The position numbers and the translations under genes are program-made. Source: Photobacterium angustum (lineage in GTDB: Bacteria > Pseudomonadota > Gammaproteobacteria > Enterobacterales > Vibrionaceae). From it: DNA of 64,000 nucleotides. Of this stretch, positions 45,354 through 55,452 are shown piece after piece (position 1 is the first letter of the stretch; every line of letters begins with the position of its first letter). A model generated the notes under the pieces. That model saw only the letters and a list, made by a program, of their open reading frames with translations. It searched no databases and was not told where the DNA came from. The stretch is taken from the NCBI RefSeq assembly GCF_003026365.1, contig NZ_PYOM01000003.1, positions 268,446 to 332,445 of the forward strand, given 5' to 3'.

Positions 45354-46760
45354 ATGAAAGAAGTCGCTTTTCGATGGATCGATAAATACCTTATACATTT
45401 AAAAATTACAGAAAAATTTTACTTACTTTTTCTTCTTCCGTTTGCCGCTATTATCTTTGTTAGTGCTATTTTAGTTGATGCCGCCTCTCAACAACGCTTA
45501 GAAATAACACAGCAACAACTAAAACTGACCGCTAACATCTTCCAACAACAAAATATCTCTTCTACGGATGCTGCAATTTTACTGCAAAATAGCGCAATAA
45601 AAGTGACAAATTCATCATCAGATTCTGTATTAGTGAGTGGCCAAAATTATAGTTTACAAGCTGTCACACAGACTGGATTATTTGATTATTTATCAACAAC
45701 ACAATTAGTTATAACTGGTATTCTACTCGTTATTATTCTTGCTTCTGTGTACTACATCATGACCTTCATTGGCGGTGCGATGTTTAATATGCAAAAAGCA
45801 CTACAAAGTTTAGCCGACGGCGATCTAACGAACCGATTAAATTTCTTTCCTGTTCGAGATGAATTTAGCCTGATTGCTATCACAATTGATAAAGTCGCAG
45901 AACGTGAACAACAGTTAGTACTCGCAACACAACAAGCTGTAGCGCTTATGCAACAAATAAGTGTGGATTTACATCGTCGCAGTGATAACAGTGGTGATTT
46001 ATCACAATCTCAACAAAGTCATTTAGATTCACTCGCAAGTGCGACTGAAGAAATGGCAAGCTCAATTCGTGAAGTTGCTACCCACGCCCACGAAACATCA
46101 CTGCAAACTCAAGAAGCACAATCGGTGAGTGAAAATGGTCGTGTAAAAGTAAGTGAGACAAAAAATGCCATTTCAATTCTTTCTAATGAAATTAATTCCG
46201 CCGCTCAAGCAGTATCTGCGTTAGATAGCAATGCGGCAAAAATTGATGACGTTGTCACAACCATTAATGGTATTTCAGAGCAAACTAACCTGCTTGCACT
46301 AAACGCAGCAATTGAAGCTGCACGTGCGGGTGAGCAAGGGCGTGGTTTTGCCGTGGTTGCAGATGAAGTACGTACCCTTGCTGGGCGCACCCAAAGTGCT
46401 ACTGTTGAAATTCAGCAAATGATTGAGTCACTACAACAAAATAGCCAACAGCTAATTGCAGTTATGAAAAACACCGTTGATAACGCCATTAACAGTGAAC
46501 AATTAATGGATTCTGTTGATAGCGAAATTGGCCAAATTAACGAACGTAACCAAGGGATCTCTGATCGTAGTTCTGAGATAGCAGCGGCTGCAGAACAACA
46601 AGGTGCTGTTGCTGAAAATATCGCAAGCAGCGTTGAACAGGTTCGTACCCAATCCAGCCAGATAGCACAGATGATCAGTGAATCTAGTAATGAGATTGAA
46701 CAACTGAGCCAGCAAGCACAAACCCTTGAACAGTTAATGAGTGGTTTAAAAGCTTCATAA
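45354..46760 (+). CDS. methyl-accepting chemotaxis protein
   Basis: The 468-residue chemoreceptor has helices at about 22-42 and 120-141, bracketing a small periplasmic part of only about 75 residues, too short for a four-helix or Cache sensor. A HAMP domain follows (about 142-195), then the signalling domain. The hairpin tip [35 protein letters not shown] is unmistakable. No C-terminal NWETF-type tether for CheR is present. The ligand cannot be predicted. It sits inside the otherwise conserved acyP-rlmI region, suggesting local insertion. Confidence 0.92.
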   Translation: MKEVAFRWIDKYLIHLKITEKFYLLFLLPFAAIIFVSAILVDAASQQRLEITQQQLKLTANIFQQQNISSTDAAILLQNSAIKVTNSSSDSVLVSGQNYSLQAVTQTGLFDYLSTTQLVITGILLVIILASVYYIMTFIGGAMFNMQKALQSLADGDLTNRLNFFPVRDEFSLIAITIDKVAEREQQLVLATQQAVALMQQISVDLHRRSDNSGDLSQSQQSHLDSLASATEEMASSIREVATHAHETSLQTQEAQSVSENGRVKVSETKNAISILSNEINSAAQAVSALDSNAAKIDDVVTTINGISEQTNLLALNAAIEAARAGEQGRGFAVVADEVRTLAGRTQSATVEIQQMIESLQQNSQQLIAVMKNTVDNAINSEQLMDSVDSEIGQINERNQGISDRSSEIAAAAEQQGAVAENIASSVEQVRTQSSQIAQMISESSNEIEQLSQQAQTLEQLMSGLKAS

Positions 46761-46789
46761 CCAGTTCCATTTCTTAAATCCCCTTTTAT

Positions 46790-46829
46790 GCCGCTATCTT
46801 GTTTGTATCCGATAAGATAGCGGCTTTTT
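46790..46829 (+). terminator. terminator after the chemoreceptor gene
   Basis: GCCGCTATCTT and AAGATAGCGGC form an 11-bp stem followed by TTTTT. Confidence 0.9.
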
Positions 46830-46889
46830 CATTTGATTTTATATGCCTAGCGAAAGATAATACGCCCCCACTCGAATTCCATACTGGGC

Positions 46890-48086
46890 ATGTTCATGAC
46901 AGCTTCTATTTATTTGGTAAAAGGCCGCGAAAAATCACTACGTCGTCGCCACCCTTGGGTTTTCTCTCGCGGTATTGATCGCATTGAAGGTAAACCAGGC
47001 TTAGGCGAAACCGTCGATATTTACGACAACAAAGGCGAATGGTTAGCAAAAGGCGCTTATTCACCACAATCACAAATTCGCGTTCGCGTATGGAGTTTTG
47101 AGAAAAACGAAAATATCGACGTTAACTTCTTTATTAAACGTCTAAACCAAGCACAAGGTTTGCGTGATATTTTAGCTGCGCGTGATGGTTTAACTGGTTA
47201 TCGTTTAATTGCAGCAGAATCTGATGGCCTACCGGGCATTACGATTGACCGCTACCAAAACTTTTTAGTTTGTCAGTTACTCAGTGCTGGTGCTGAAGCA
47301 CAACGTGATGTACTGATTGAAGCACTTCAACACTGCTACCCAGACTGCAGCATCTACGAACGTTCTGATGTTTCTGTTCGTAAAAAAGAAGGCTTGAAAC
47401 AACGTACAGGCGTTCTTCATGGTGAAGAGCCACCTAAATTTGTAATGATTGAAGAAAACGGCGTTAAAATTAACGTTGATATCGTTGGTGGCCATAAAAC
47501 AGGTTTCTACCTTGACCAACGTGACAGCCGTGAAGCTTCGGTTAAATACGTTAACGGCAAACGTGTCCTTAACTGTTTCTGCTACACCGGTGGTTTCGGT
47601 CTTTATGCACTGAAAGGCGGCGCTAAAGAAGTGGTTAACGTTGATGTGTCTCAGCACGCGCTGGATACTGCATTACAAAATGCACAAGACAACGGCTTTC
47701 CTGTTGAAAATGCTCAATTCTTAAATGCTGATGTCTTTAAACTGCTACGTGAGTACCGTGATCGTGGCGAGCTATTTGATGTTGTTATCATGGATCCACC
47801 AAAGTTTGCTGAATCTAAATCTCAGCTTGTTGGAGCATGCCGTGGTTACAAAGACATCAATATGTTAGCAATGCAGATTCTTAAACCTGGTGGTACACTG
47901 CTCACCTACTCTTGCTCTGGTTTGATGGATAACGGTTTATTCCAAAAAATCATTGCCGATGCTGCACTTGATGCTAAACGTGATGTTCAATTTATTGAGC
48001 GCTTTAGCCAAGCGGCTGATCATCCATTAGATAGTGCCTATCCAGAAGGTTTCTACCTAAAAGGATTCGCGTGTTACGTTAAGTAA
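46890..48086 (+). CDS. rlmI: 23S rRNA m5C1962 methyltransferase RlmI
   Basis: This protein of about 396 residues has an N-terminal PUA domain ([19 protein letters not shown]) and a Rossmann methyltransferase with SAM loop [13 protein letters not shown] and catalytic MDPPKFA plus YSCSG. It aligns with E. coli RlmI (YccW). ATG at 46896 ([10 protein letters not shown]) may be the true start. Neighbourhood matches the E. coli rlmI-acyP-tusE-yccA cluster with a chemoreceptor inserted. Confidence 0.95.
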   Translation: MFMTASIYLVKGREKSLRRRHPWVFSRGIDRIEGKPGLGETVDIYDNKGEWLAKGAYSPQSQIRVRVWSFEKNENIDVNFFIKRLNQAQGLRDILAARDGLTGYRLIAAESDGLPGITIDRYQNFLVCQLLSAGAEAQRDVLIEALQHCYPDCSIYERSDVSVRKKEGLKQRTGVLHGEEPPKFVMIEENGVKINVDIVGGHKTGFYLDQRDSREASVKYVNGKRVLNCFCYTGGFGLYALKGGAKEVVNVDVSQHALDTALQNAQDNGFPVENAQFLNADVFKLLREYRDRGELFDVVIMDPPKFAESKSQLVGACRGYKDINMLAMQILKPGGTLLTYSCSGLMDNGLFQKIIADAALDAKRDVQFIERFSQAADHPLDSAYPEGFYLKGFACYVK

Positions 48087-48122
48087 TCACCAAATTAGCA
48101 CTAATTAATACCTAATTTAACG

Positions 48123-48156
48123 AAAGCCCAATGAACATAATTCATTGGGCTTTTTA
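48123..48156 (+). terminator. terminator after rlmI
   Basis: AAAGCCCAATGA and TCATTGGGCTTT form a 12-bp stem followed by TTATTTTTT. Confidence 0.9.
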
Positions 48157-48277
48157 TTTTTTATCTGTCTATATGCTTAATTACAAACAGACATTATTTG
48201 TCATTGGTATTAATAAAAGAATACAATATGAAAATACCAATAGCGTATTTTGCTATCGACAAATACAAGGAATTAAC

Positions 48278-48901
48278 ATGAAACTTCGTACAGCACTTTT
48301 AACTCTAGCCGTCTGTGGTGTGAGCTTCTCATCTTTTGCTAACGTTTCACTTACTCTACCCGACTCAGCTGATCTTGTGCTTGTTAATGGATCAAAAGCA
48401 GAAGGCAACGGCCCGCTTTCATTGAAAGATGGTGATAACCAAATCGCTTTTCGCTACGAAACTAACTACCGTGAAAACGGCGATACTCACCTATTCAAAT
48501 CTGAAGTTGTAATCGTCACTTTCGATGGTACAGATGCAAATTACACATTAAACCTGCCTAAAATTCATAGCCAATATGAAGCTAGAACATTTAACAAGCA
48601 ACCAAATGTTGTGATAACAGACAAGCAAAAGAATAATATCGCCATTAAGCAAGACGTATTAATCAAAAATGGTGTTCAAATTGGACGAGATTTTCAGCAA
48701 GAAATCGCTAAGTATAATTTAAGCAACGCACCGGCTGCTCTAGCCACTGCTATTTCAGTTTCTGTACCTCAAGTACAACAAATTGCTGTCGAAAAAAGTG
48801 GAGAAGTCGATCAAGCCTACGTAACCAAGATGCTTAATTACTGGTACAAAAAAGCAGACAAAGCTACACAAGAACAATTCAAATCAGCTATTAACAAATA
48901 A
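48278..48901 (+). CDS. yccT: YccT family periplasmic protein (DUF2057/UPF0319)
   Basis: The 207-residue protein has a signal peptide (MKLRTALLTLAVCG to SSFA). DSADLVLVNGSKAEG, GDNQIAFRYETNYRENGD and the closing LNYWYKKADKATQEQF match the DUF2057 family, of which E. coli YccT influences curli assembly. AAGGA lies before the ATG at 48278; the longer open frame starting at 48131 runs across the rlmI terminator and is not credible. E. coli also has yccT in the rlmI vicinity. Confidence 0.85.
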   Translation: MKLRTALLTLAVCGVSFSSFANVSLTLPDSADLVLVNGSKAEGNGPLSLKDGDNQIAFRYETNYRENGDTHLFKSEVVIVTFDGTDANYTLNLPKIHSQYEARTFNKQPNVVITDKQKNNIAIKQDVLIKNGVQIGRDFQQEIAKYNLSNAPAALATAISVSVPQVQQIAVEKSGEVDQAYVTKMLNYWYKKADKATQEQFKSAINK

Positions 48902-48928
48902 GTAATTTATAAAATTAAACCTAATCAA

Positions 48929-48958
48929 TAGGATAGCTTACAACTTGTAGCTATCCTA
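48929..48958 (+). terminator. possible terminator after yccT
   Basis: TAGGATAGCT and AGCTATCCTA form a perfect 10-bp stem with a 10-base loop, 28 bases after the stop; the T-run is weak. Confidence 0.5.
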
Positions 48959-49243
48959 CATATTGCATTATAAAATCACTGCGCAAAAAAAGCACTTACC
49001 CACCACTCATCCGACCACATTAAAGCCCTAAATACTGTTGAAGACTTGCTTCTAATTCAATAAAAGCATTTTTATTTACATTTTATTTACATCTTTCCGA
49101 GAGCATGTCTGAAGATCAATACATCGCATCGTGCAAATTTAGCTGTCAGCATTATAGTTTTTTTACGGCACTCAAAAAGATTCATACAAGAATAACGGAC
49201 AAACTGAGTGTTGCTTATTTTACTGAAACTAAAAGGATACCTA

Positions 49244-52200
49244 ATGGATAATGGTAAACATGGAACGATGAGGAAAGGGATTTTCACTCTTAGTACTCTA
49301 ACTATGTCATGCTTATTTGCATTCAACGCGCAAGCTGCTGTTGATTGTACTGACCTTACAGAATGGAAAAGTGATAGCGTTTATACTGGCGGCGCTCAAG
49401 TCCAACAGGCAGGTGTTGCTTATAAAGCTAATTACTGGACACAGAATAACTCACCGAAAGACAACAACGGTCCGTATTCACAATGGGTTCAACTCGATCT
49501 TTGTTCTGGTGGCGAGCCACCTATCGACCCACCAATTGATCCAGTGGAAAATGCGGCACCTACAGCAAGTATTACTGCGCCAACAGCGACAACTGCTATT
49601 ACAACAGGTGAAACTGTTCTAATCAAAGCAAATGCAACCGACACTGACGGTACTATTACTAAGGTTGACTTCCTAGTCGACGGGCAAGTTGTTGGTTCAA
49701 CAACAACAGCACCATACGAGTTTTCATGGACAGCAACAGAAGGCGTACATAGCCTTTCAGCGATGGCTTACGATGATAAAAATGCAGCAAGTAGCCAAGC
49801 AAGTGTTAGCGTTGATGTCGCACCTGAAGGACCAGTTAACGAAGCGCCTACCGTTTCGGTTGCTGTTTCAGCGACAAGTGTTGAGTTAGGTGAAGTTGTT
49901 ACTATTACTGCTGACGCAGCAGATACTGATGGTACGGTAGAAAAAGTTGATTTCTACGTAAATGGCGCACTGGTTGGCACCGCAGCTACAGCCCCTTATG
50001 CTCTTGAATACACAACGGTTCAAGCAGGCAATGCAAAAATCTTTGCTCGTGCAACTGATGACCAAAACAAAACATCTGATTCAGCCGTAAGCTCTGTTGC
50101 AGTTAATGGCGCTGTTGTATCAAATGGTTGTCGTCCTGACGGTTTATACCAAACTGAAGGCGTAAATGTGCCTTACTGTTCAATCTATGATGAAGATGGC
50201 CGTGAAATGATGGGTGCTGATCACCCTCGTCGTGTTATTGGTTACTTTACTAGCTGGCGTGCAGGCGATGATCCTCAAAGCAGCTACTTAGTTAACGATA
50301 TTCCATGGGAACAGTTAACTCACATTAACTACGCATTCGTGAGTATTGGTGAAGACGGTAAAGTTAATATCGGTGACACATCAGATCCAAGTAATGCCGC
50401 TGTAGGTATGGAATGGGATGGTGTTGAAATCGATCCAGCACTTGGCTTTAAAGGTCACTTCGGTGCACTTGCAACAGCAAAAGCGAAACACGATGTTAAA
50501 ACATTAATCTCCATCGGTGGCTGGGCTGAAACAGGTGGTCACTTTGGCACAGATGGTGGCCGTGCAGCTGATGGTGGCTTCTACACTATGACAACAAATG
50601 CTGATGGTTCTATTAACCATGCTGGCATTGAGAAATTCGCCACATCTGCTGTTGAAATGCTACGTAAGTACAAGTTCGATGGTCTAGATATTGATTACGA
50701 ATACCCAACGTCTATGGCGGGTGCAGGTAATCCATACGATAAAGAGTTCATGGAACCGCGTCGTCCATACCTATGGGCTTCTTACCAAGAACTAATGAAA
50801 GTACTTCGTGAAAAACTGGATGTTGCTTCTGCAGAAGATGGCATTCACTACATGCTTACGATTGCTGCACCATCATCTGGTTACCTACTACGTGGTATGG
50901 AAACATTTGATGTAACGAAATACTTAGATTATGTAAACATCATGTCTTACGACTTACACGGTGCTTGGAACGACCACGTTGGTCATAATGCTGCGCTATT
51001 TGATACCGGTAAAGATTCAGAATTAGCACAGTGGAACGTATACGGCACTGCAGCATACGGTGGTATTGGTTACCTTAATACTGACTGGGCTTACCACTAC
51101 TTCCGTGGTTCAATGCCTGCTGGTCGTATCAATATCGGTGTTCCATACTACACCCGTGGTTGGCAAGATGTTAAAGGTGGCGATAACGGTCTATGGGGTC
51201 GTGCAGCACTACCTAACCAGTCTGAGTGTCAGGCAGGTACAGGTGAAGGCGAGAAGAACAACTGTGGCTACGGTGCTATCGGTATCGACAACATGTGGCA
51301 CGATCTTGATCCAGATGGTAAAGAAATGGGTGCCGGCTCTAACCCAATGTGGCACGCGAAAAACCTTGAGCAAGGTATCTTTGGTTCTTACACAGCCGCT
51401 TATGGCTTAGATCCTGTTAATGATCCACAAGATAAACTTGTTGGTTCGTATACCCGTAATTATGATGATATCGCTGTTGCACCATGGCTATGGAATGCAG
51501 AGAAAAGCGTATTTATCTCTACAGAAGATAAAGCATCGGTTAGCGTGAAAGCTGACTACGTAATCGATAAAGAAATCGGTGGTATCATGTTCTGGGAGCT
51601 TGCTGGCGACTATAACTGTTACTTATTCGATGCAAACGGTAAGCGTACTAACACTATTGACGCAACTGAAAAGGCATGTGCTTCTGGTAACGGTGAGTAC
51701 CACATGGGTAATGCGATGACGAAAGCTATCTACGATAAGTTTAAGTCAGCAACTCCATACGGTAATACAATCGCAACAGGTGCAATCCCAACTCAAGCAA
51801 TTGATATTGCAGTTAACGTTAGCGGCTTCAAAGTTGGTGACCAAAACTACCCTATCAACCCAACTGTAACCTTTACCAATAACACAGGTACTGATTTACC
51901 AGGTGGAACTGAATTCCAGTTTGATATTCCAGTATCTGCACCAGATAACGCGAAAGATCAATCTGGTGGTGGCCTGAAAGTCATCTCATCTGGTCATACT
52001 CGTGGTGATAACATTGGTGGCCTAGACGGAACAATGCACCGTGTTGCCTTTACTCTGCCTAAGTGGAAAACACTACCAGCAGGTGAAAGCTACGAGTTAG
52101 ACTTTATTTACTACCTACCAATCTCAGGTCCTGCTAACTACTCAGTGAATGTTGATGGTAATGAGTATGCGTTTAAGTTTGAGCAACCAAGCCTACCTAT

Positions 52201-52444
52201 CGGTGATTTAAATGCCGGTGGTGGTAATAACGGTGGCGGCGATTCGGGTGGTAATAATGGCAGCTGTGATTCAGATGGACTAACGACTTACCCTAACTGG
52301 CCTCAGACTGATTGGCAAGGTACACCAACTCATGCTGGTAGCGGCGATGAAATCATCCATGATGGTGCAGTGTACAAAGCTAACTGGTGGACATCATCAG
52401 TACCTGGAAGTGACGGTAGCTGGACTAAGGTTTGTAATATCTAA
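49244..52444 (+). CDS. secreted multidomain chitinase (GH18)
   Basis: This protein of 1,066 residues has a signal peptide (to about residue 32). It has a CBM5/12-like chitin-binding module (about 34-88; [25 protein letters not shown]) and two Ig-like repeats (about 100-190 and 195-285; [30 protein letters not shown]). The GH18 barrel (about 310-780) carries the DxxDxDxE signature [10 protein letters not shown], catalytic Glu about residue 486. A ChitinaseC-like domain (about 835-985), a Gly/Asn linker and a final CBM5/12 module (about 1010-1066) complete it. AAAGGA supports the ATG at 49244. Codon use is more biased than nearby genes, consistent with high expression. It should degrade chitin outside the cell. 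Confidence 0.95.
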   Translation: MDNGKHGTMRKGIFTLSTLTMSCLFAFNAQAAVDCTDLTEWKSDSVYTGGAQVQQAGVAYKANYWTQNNSPKDNNGPYSQWVQLDLCSGGEPPIDPPIDPVENAAPTASITAPTATTAITTGETVLIKANATDTDGTITKVDFLVDGQVVGSTTTAPYEFSWTATEGVHSLSAMAYDDKNAASSQASVSVDVAPEGPVNEAPTVSVAVSATSVELGEVVTITADAADTDGTVEKVDFYVNGALVGTAATAPYALEYTTVQAGNAKIFARATDDQNKTSDSAVSSVAVNGAVVSNGCRPDGLYQTEGVNVPYCSIYDEDGREMMGADHPRRVIGYFTSWRAGDDPQSSYLVNDIPWEQLTHINYAFVSIGEDGKVNIGDTSDPSNAAVGMEWDGVEIDPALGFKGHFGALATAKAKHDVKTLISIGGWAETGGHFGTDGGRAADGGFYTMTTNADGSINHAGIEKFATSAVEMLRKYKFDGLDIDYEYPTSMAGAGNPYDKEFMEPRRPYLWASYQELMKVLREKLDVASAEDGIHYMLTIAAPSSGYLLRGMETFDVTKYLDYVNIMSYDLHGAWNDHVGHNAALFDTGKDSELAQWNVYGTAAYGGIGYLNTDWAYHYFRGSMPAGRINIGVPYYTRGWQDVKGGDNGLWGRAALPNQSECQAGTGEGEKNNCGYGAIGIDNMWHDLDPDGKEMGAGSNPMWHAKNLEQGIFGSYTAAYGLDPVNDPQDKLVGSYTRNYDDIAVAPWLWNAEKSVFISTEDKASVSVKADYVIDKEIGGIMFWELAGDYNCYLFDANGKRTNTIDATEKACASGNGEYHMGNAMTKAIYDKFKSATPYGNTIATGAIPTQAIDIAVNVSGFKVGDQNYPINPTVTFTNNTGTDLPGGTEFQFDIPVSAPDNAKDQSGGGLKVISSGHTRGDNIGGLDGTMHRVAFTLPKWKTLPAGESYELDFIYYLPISGPANYSVNVDGNEYAFKFEQPSLPIGDLNAGGGNNGGGDSGGNNGSCDSDGLTTYPNWPQTDWQGTPTHAGSGDEIIHDGAVYKANWWTSSVPGSDGSWTKVCNI

Positions 52445-52469
52445 ATCAACCTCTTATTAAAGCCCTAAA

Positions 52470-52497
52470 AGCAGGTAGTTCGCTACCTGCTTTTTTT
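52470..52497 (+). terminator. terminator after the chitinase gene
   Basis: GCAGGTAG, TTCG loop, CTACCTGC, then seven T. Confidence 0.93.
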
Positions 52498-52884
52498 ATT
52501 CGCTAAAATCTAGAAAAATAGGCATTTACACAGATACAATCGTTTACATGGTTATTTTTCGCACGAAAATTAATTTTTTCTAAAAAAACTATTATTTTTA
52601 TCTTGGCGAAAACGATTTTTAATTTTAGTTTTTTAAAACAGTTACTTAGCAATCGTTCAACGCCTAAATTTGAAAATTACACATTCCAGATAAAACTGAT
52701 CTCTATAAATATAATTAAATGCTGTTCTTTTTTATAACACACTGTTATTTAATATTTAAGTTTTGCTATTTATAAAACAAATGCTGCTTAACCTATCCTG
52801 GATAGGTATGGCCTTACATTCCCACTACCTATTAATTCGTTATTTTTATGCTAAAGTTCAACCCTCCACACTTCCCCGTAAGCG
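52498..52884. other. intergenic region, nothing recognised
   Basis: About 390 AT-rich bases between the chitinase terminator and the next gene, with no ORF, RNA or operator that can be supported. Confidence 0.4.
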
Positions 52885-52908
52885 TTGTTCGATGGTAGTA
52901 CTGACTCA

Positions 52909-53544
52909 ATGAAAAAAACGATATGTCTAATAATTCTGATCATGTGTTCTTTGTCATTTCAAACCTCAGCACAAGCTCTCCACACTGAAAGAAAGAATAC
53001 TGATATCGTTGTAGATTATGTTTACCAAAAAGCACATTTGAAAAACAAAATTAACTACGACGTATTTAAACAAGCTTTCATTGCGTATAACAAAACCAAA
53101 GGCAAAAAAAAGTCGTTACTAACAATCATTGATTATAGTAAACCATCAACACAAAAAAGATTTTATGTAATTGATTTGAAAAGAAACAAATTACTTTACA
53201 AAACATACGTATCACATGGAATGAATAGCGGTCTGCTTAAGGCCGATGAGTTTTCTAATAAAGTAAATTCTCACAAGACATCACTGGGTACATTTTTAAC
53301 CGAATCGACTTATATCGGTGGAAATGGTTATTCTCTTAAACTAAATGGTTTAACTCGTGGTAAAAATGACAATGCACTAAAACGCTATATCGTTATTCAT
53401 GGTGCAAAATATGTTTCTGAAAAATTTATTAAACGTAATGGTTATTTAGGTCGAAGCTGGGGCTGTCCAGCACTACCTGAAGCAATTGCAAAGAAAATTA
53501 TTGATACTATCAAAGGCGGTAGTGTTATTTTTGCTTACGCTTAA
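52909..53544 (+). CDS. exported L,D-transpeptidase catalytic-domain-like protein (YkuD_2 type)
   Basis: This 211-residue protein starts at ATG 52909 (MKKTICLIILIMCSLSFQTSAQA signal peptide). Motifs YIVIHGAKYVSE and GYLGRSWGCPALP give the His and Cys of the HxxGA...SxGCP active site of the murein L,D-transpeptidase-like family. FYVIDLKRNKLLYKTYVSHGMNSG is the conserved first sheet. A cell-wall remodelling role in the periplasm is expected from the family but not tested for this subfamily. Monocistronic. Confidence 0.85.
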   Translation: MKKTICLIILIMCSLSFQTSAQALHTERKNTDIVVDYVYQKAHLKNKINYDVFKQAFIAYNKTKGKKKSLLTIIDYSKPSTQKRFYVIDLKRNKLLYKTYVSHGMNSGLLKADEFSNKVNSHKTSLGTFLTESTYIGGNGYSLKLNGLTRGKNDNALKRYIVIHGAKYVSEKFIKRNGYLGRSWGCPALPEAIAKKIIDTIKGGSVIFAYA

Positions 53545-53710
53545 TAAAATCTAAAATTAGAATACTGTTAGTATTTAGCTTAAAAAGTTAAATGCTAGCA
53601 GTTTTTTTTGCCTGATTATTACTGCTTTAAATTTATCTTTATAACTCAATCAATTATTAATCTTGGATTCATTTACTATCACTATAATAGTTTTATTTAG
53701 CGAGGTAATT

Positions 53711-54280
53711 ATGAAACGGTCACTGATTATTATTGATTTCATAAATGATATTGTTGACTCCCAAGGTAAGATTCCTAGTTGTGCTCAACAAGTCATAGTT
53801 AACAGTACGATTGAACATGCTAACCGTGCAATCTCATGGGCTCGTGAAAACGACATTCCCTGTATTTTTGTCAAAGTTGGCTTTCAAAGTAATTATATCG
53901 ATCTTCCTCGACACTCCCCTATTTTCGGTAAAGTAGATACAATTGGTGCATTAAATCTCAATGATTGGGGTACACAATTTCATCAAGATCTCGCCATTGA
54001 TAAAAATGATCTGGTGATCTGTAAGCCACGTGTTAATCCATTTCATAACACCCAATTGGATAGCGTATTAAGCGCAAACAATATCACTGATATTTATTTA
54101 TGTGGAGTAAGTACTACGTGGGCGATTCAGTCTGCAGTAAGAGATGCTCACGACCGAGATTATCAAGTACATATCATTTCAGATGCATGTGCCGCAGCGA
54201 CAGAAGAAGAACACAAAAACTCATTAACAATGTTATCTCGTTTAGCAACATTACATAAATCAAATGAGCTGAATGCATAA
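53711..54280 (+). CDS. isochorismatase-fold hydrolase lacking the usual catalytic Cys
   Basis: This 189-residue protein starts at ATG 53711, GAGG upstream. LIIIDFINDIV supplies the Asp and ICKPRVNPF the Lys of the family triad. At the position of the nucleophilic Cys the sequence reads GVSTTWAIQSAVRDA, with Ala instead of Cys. The cysteine hydrolases of this fold (nicotinamidase, ureidoacrylate-type) need it; true isochorismatases such as EntB do not. No siderophore genes are near, so the substrate is unknown. Confidence 0.82.
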   Translation: MKRSLIIIDFINDIVDSQGKIPSCAQQVIVNSTIEHANRAISWARENDIPCIFVKVGFQSNYIDLPRHSPIFGKVDTIGALNLNDWGTQFHQDLAIDKNDLVICKPRVNPFHNTQLDSVLSANNITDIYLCGVSTTWAIQSAVRDAHDRDYQVHIISDACAAATEEEHKNSLTMLSRLATLHKSNELNA

Positions 54281-54372
54281 GACTTATTATTATCGAAATA
54301 AAACCGCATCCCTTTTTATTGGCTTTAATTAAAAATCTCAACAAAAGAAAATGCGGTTCATTTAGTTAATGA

Positions 54373-54639
54373 CTAGATATCGTCTTCCCAAGGCATCTCA
54401 GGAAGCGCTGCTAAGTTTTCGCTATAACGCTTGAGATCAAATTTACCGTCGTTTTTCATAACATCGAAAACTTCAATGGATAATGCACACGCCATCATTT
54501 GAATTGCTTCATCTCGTGGTGTACCAGTCATCACAAGACGCATCAGCGTTTCTTTAACAACTAACGGCTCACCGTCAGCAAGTTGATTTTCAACCGTCTC
54601 AACAAGCATATCGCCTGTCATGATATCTTCGTTTTCCAT
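54373..54639 (-). CDS. small conserved-looking acidic protein, unknown function
   Basis: The 88-residue acidic, helical protein has no signal or membrane segment. The core LVETVENQLADGEPLVVKETLMRLVMTG and the tail ending ALPEMPWEDDI look conserved in type, but no family is recalled. It converges with the isochorismatase-like gene; AACCGCAT/ATGCGGTT arms (54302-54358) between them may form a shared terminator. It is divergent from no regulator and adjacent to an HAD phosphatase on the same strand. Confidence 0.7.
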   Translation of the reverse strand: MENEDIMTGDMLVETVENQLADGEPLVVKETLMRLVMTGTPRDEAIQMMACALSIEVFDVMKNDGKFDLKRYSENLAALPEMPWEDDI

Positions 54640-54729
54640 TCTTTATACTAGCCTATCTAAAATTTGGACATATTCTAGCTTAACTCGTTAGGTAATAGCT
54701 AACCTAGACCATTAAGCTACACAATATGT

Positions 54730-55383
54730 TTAATCATTAACCTTAAGCAATGATAACAAGGCAGGTGTTGCCTCTTTCATTGATGTAAACGAATGCTGAG
54801 CGTGAGCGGGTAACTTCATATTATGACTATTTACAAAAACCGCATGAATATTAGCACTCAGTGCTGACATTAACCCAGTACGGCTATCTTCTACTGCAAC
54901 CGCGTTTTCAGGCAGAACATTCATTGTTTTACAGGCTTGTAAATATACATCTGGCGCAGGTTTATTACTCGCCACTTCATAACCACTAAATACATGCTCA
55001 AAGAGTGAGAGCCAGCCATGTTGCGCCAAAACACCTTGCACGTAATCTTTTGGAGCTCCTGTAACGACAGCCATCGGGACTTTACCCGATAAGGTTTTTA
55101 GCAATTCATCGACGCCAGGCATCGGTGGTATGCCTTTTTCAATGATCATCGTCTCTGTTAATGCTTCCATCTCTTCAATCATTACCATTTCCGTTACCGG
55201 TATATTATATTGAGAGATAAAGTGCTCTGCGATCTGAGGCCAAGTAACACCAGCGTACTGAGACATGAAGGTATCAGTACTCAATTCTACGCCATGGTTA
55301 GCTAAATACTGACTCCAATTCACAGCATGAAAGCGTTCAGAGTCAACGAGTGTCCCATCAAAATCAAAAAAAATCGTTTGCAT
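54730..55383 (-). CDS. HAD-superfamily hydrolase, beta-phosphoglucomutase-like
   Basis: This 217-residue HAD enzyme has motif I FFDFDGTLVDSE (nucleophile Asp and general acid Asp), motif II VVTGAP, a Lys in SNKPAPDVY and motif IV VEDSRTGLMSA. A helical C1 cap (about 15-80) matches sugar-phosphate phosphatases and phosphoglucomutases such as YqaB/YfbT. The substrate cannot be specified. It lies 90 bases upstream of the small acidic protein gene. Confidence 0.88.
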   Translation of the reverse strand: MQTIFFDFDGTLVDSERFHAVNWSQYLANHGVELSTDTFMSQYAGVTWPQIAEHFISQYNIPVTEMVMIEEMEALTETMIIEKGIPPMPGVDELLKTLSGKVPMAVVTGAPKDYVQGVLAQHGWLSLFEHVFSGYEVASNKPAPDVYLQACKTMNVLPENAVAVEDSRTGLMSALSANIHAVFVNSHNMKLPAHAQHSFTSMKEATPALLSLLKVND

Positions 55384-55452
55384 GTACTACCTGAAAAATA
55401 AGAATAACTCTTACTTTATAGCACGACTATGATTATCCATGTAGCTTGGTGG

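Noticed and set aside
45354..46760. Possible frameshift or truncation of the chemoreceptor because of its short sensor
   Set aside because: Both helices, HAMP and the signalling hairpin are continuous in one frame; it is a naturally short receptor.
48131..48277. N-terminal extension of the yccT frame (MNIIHWAFYFLSVYML...)
   Set aside because: It runs across the rlmI terminator stem, has no ribosome site, and a proper signal peptide with AAGGA starts at 48278.
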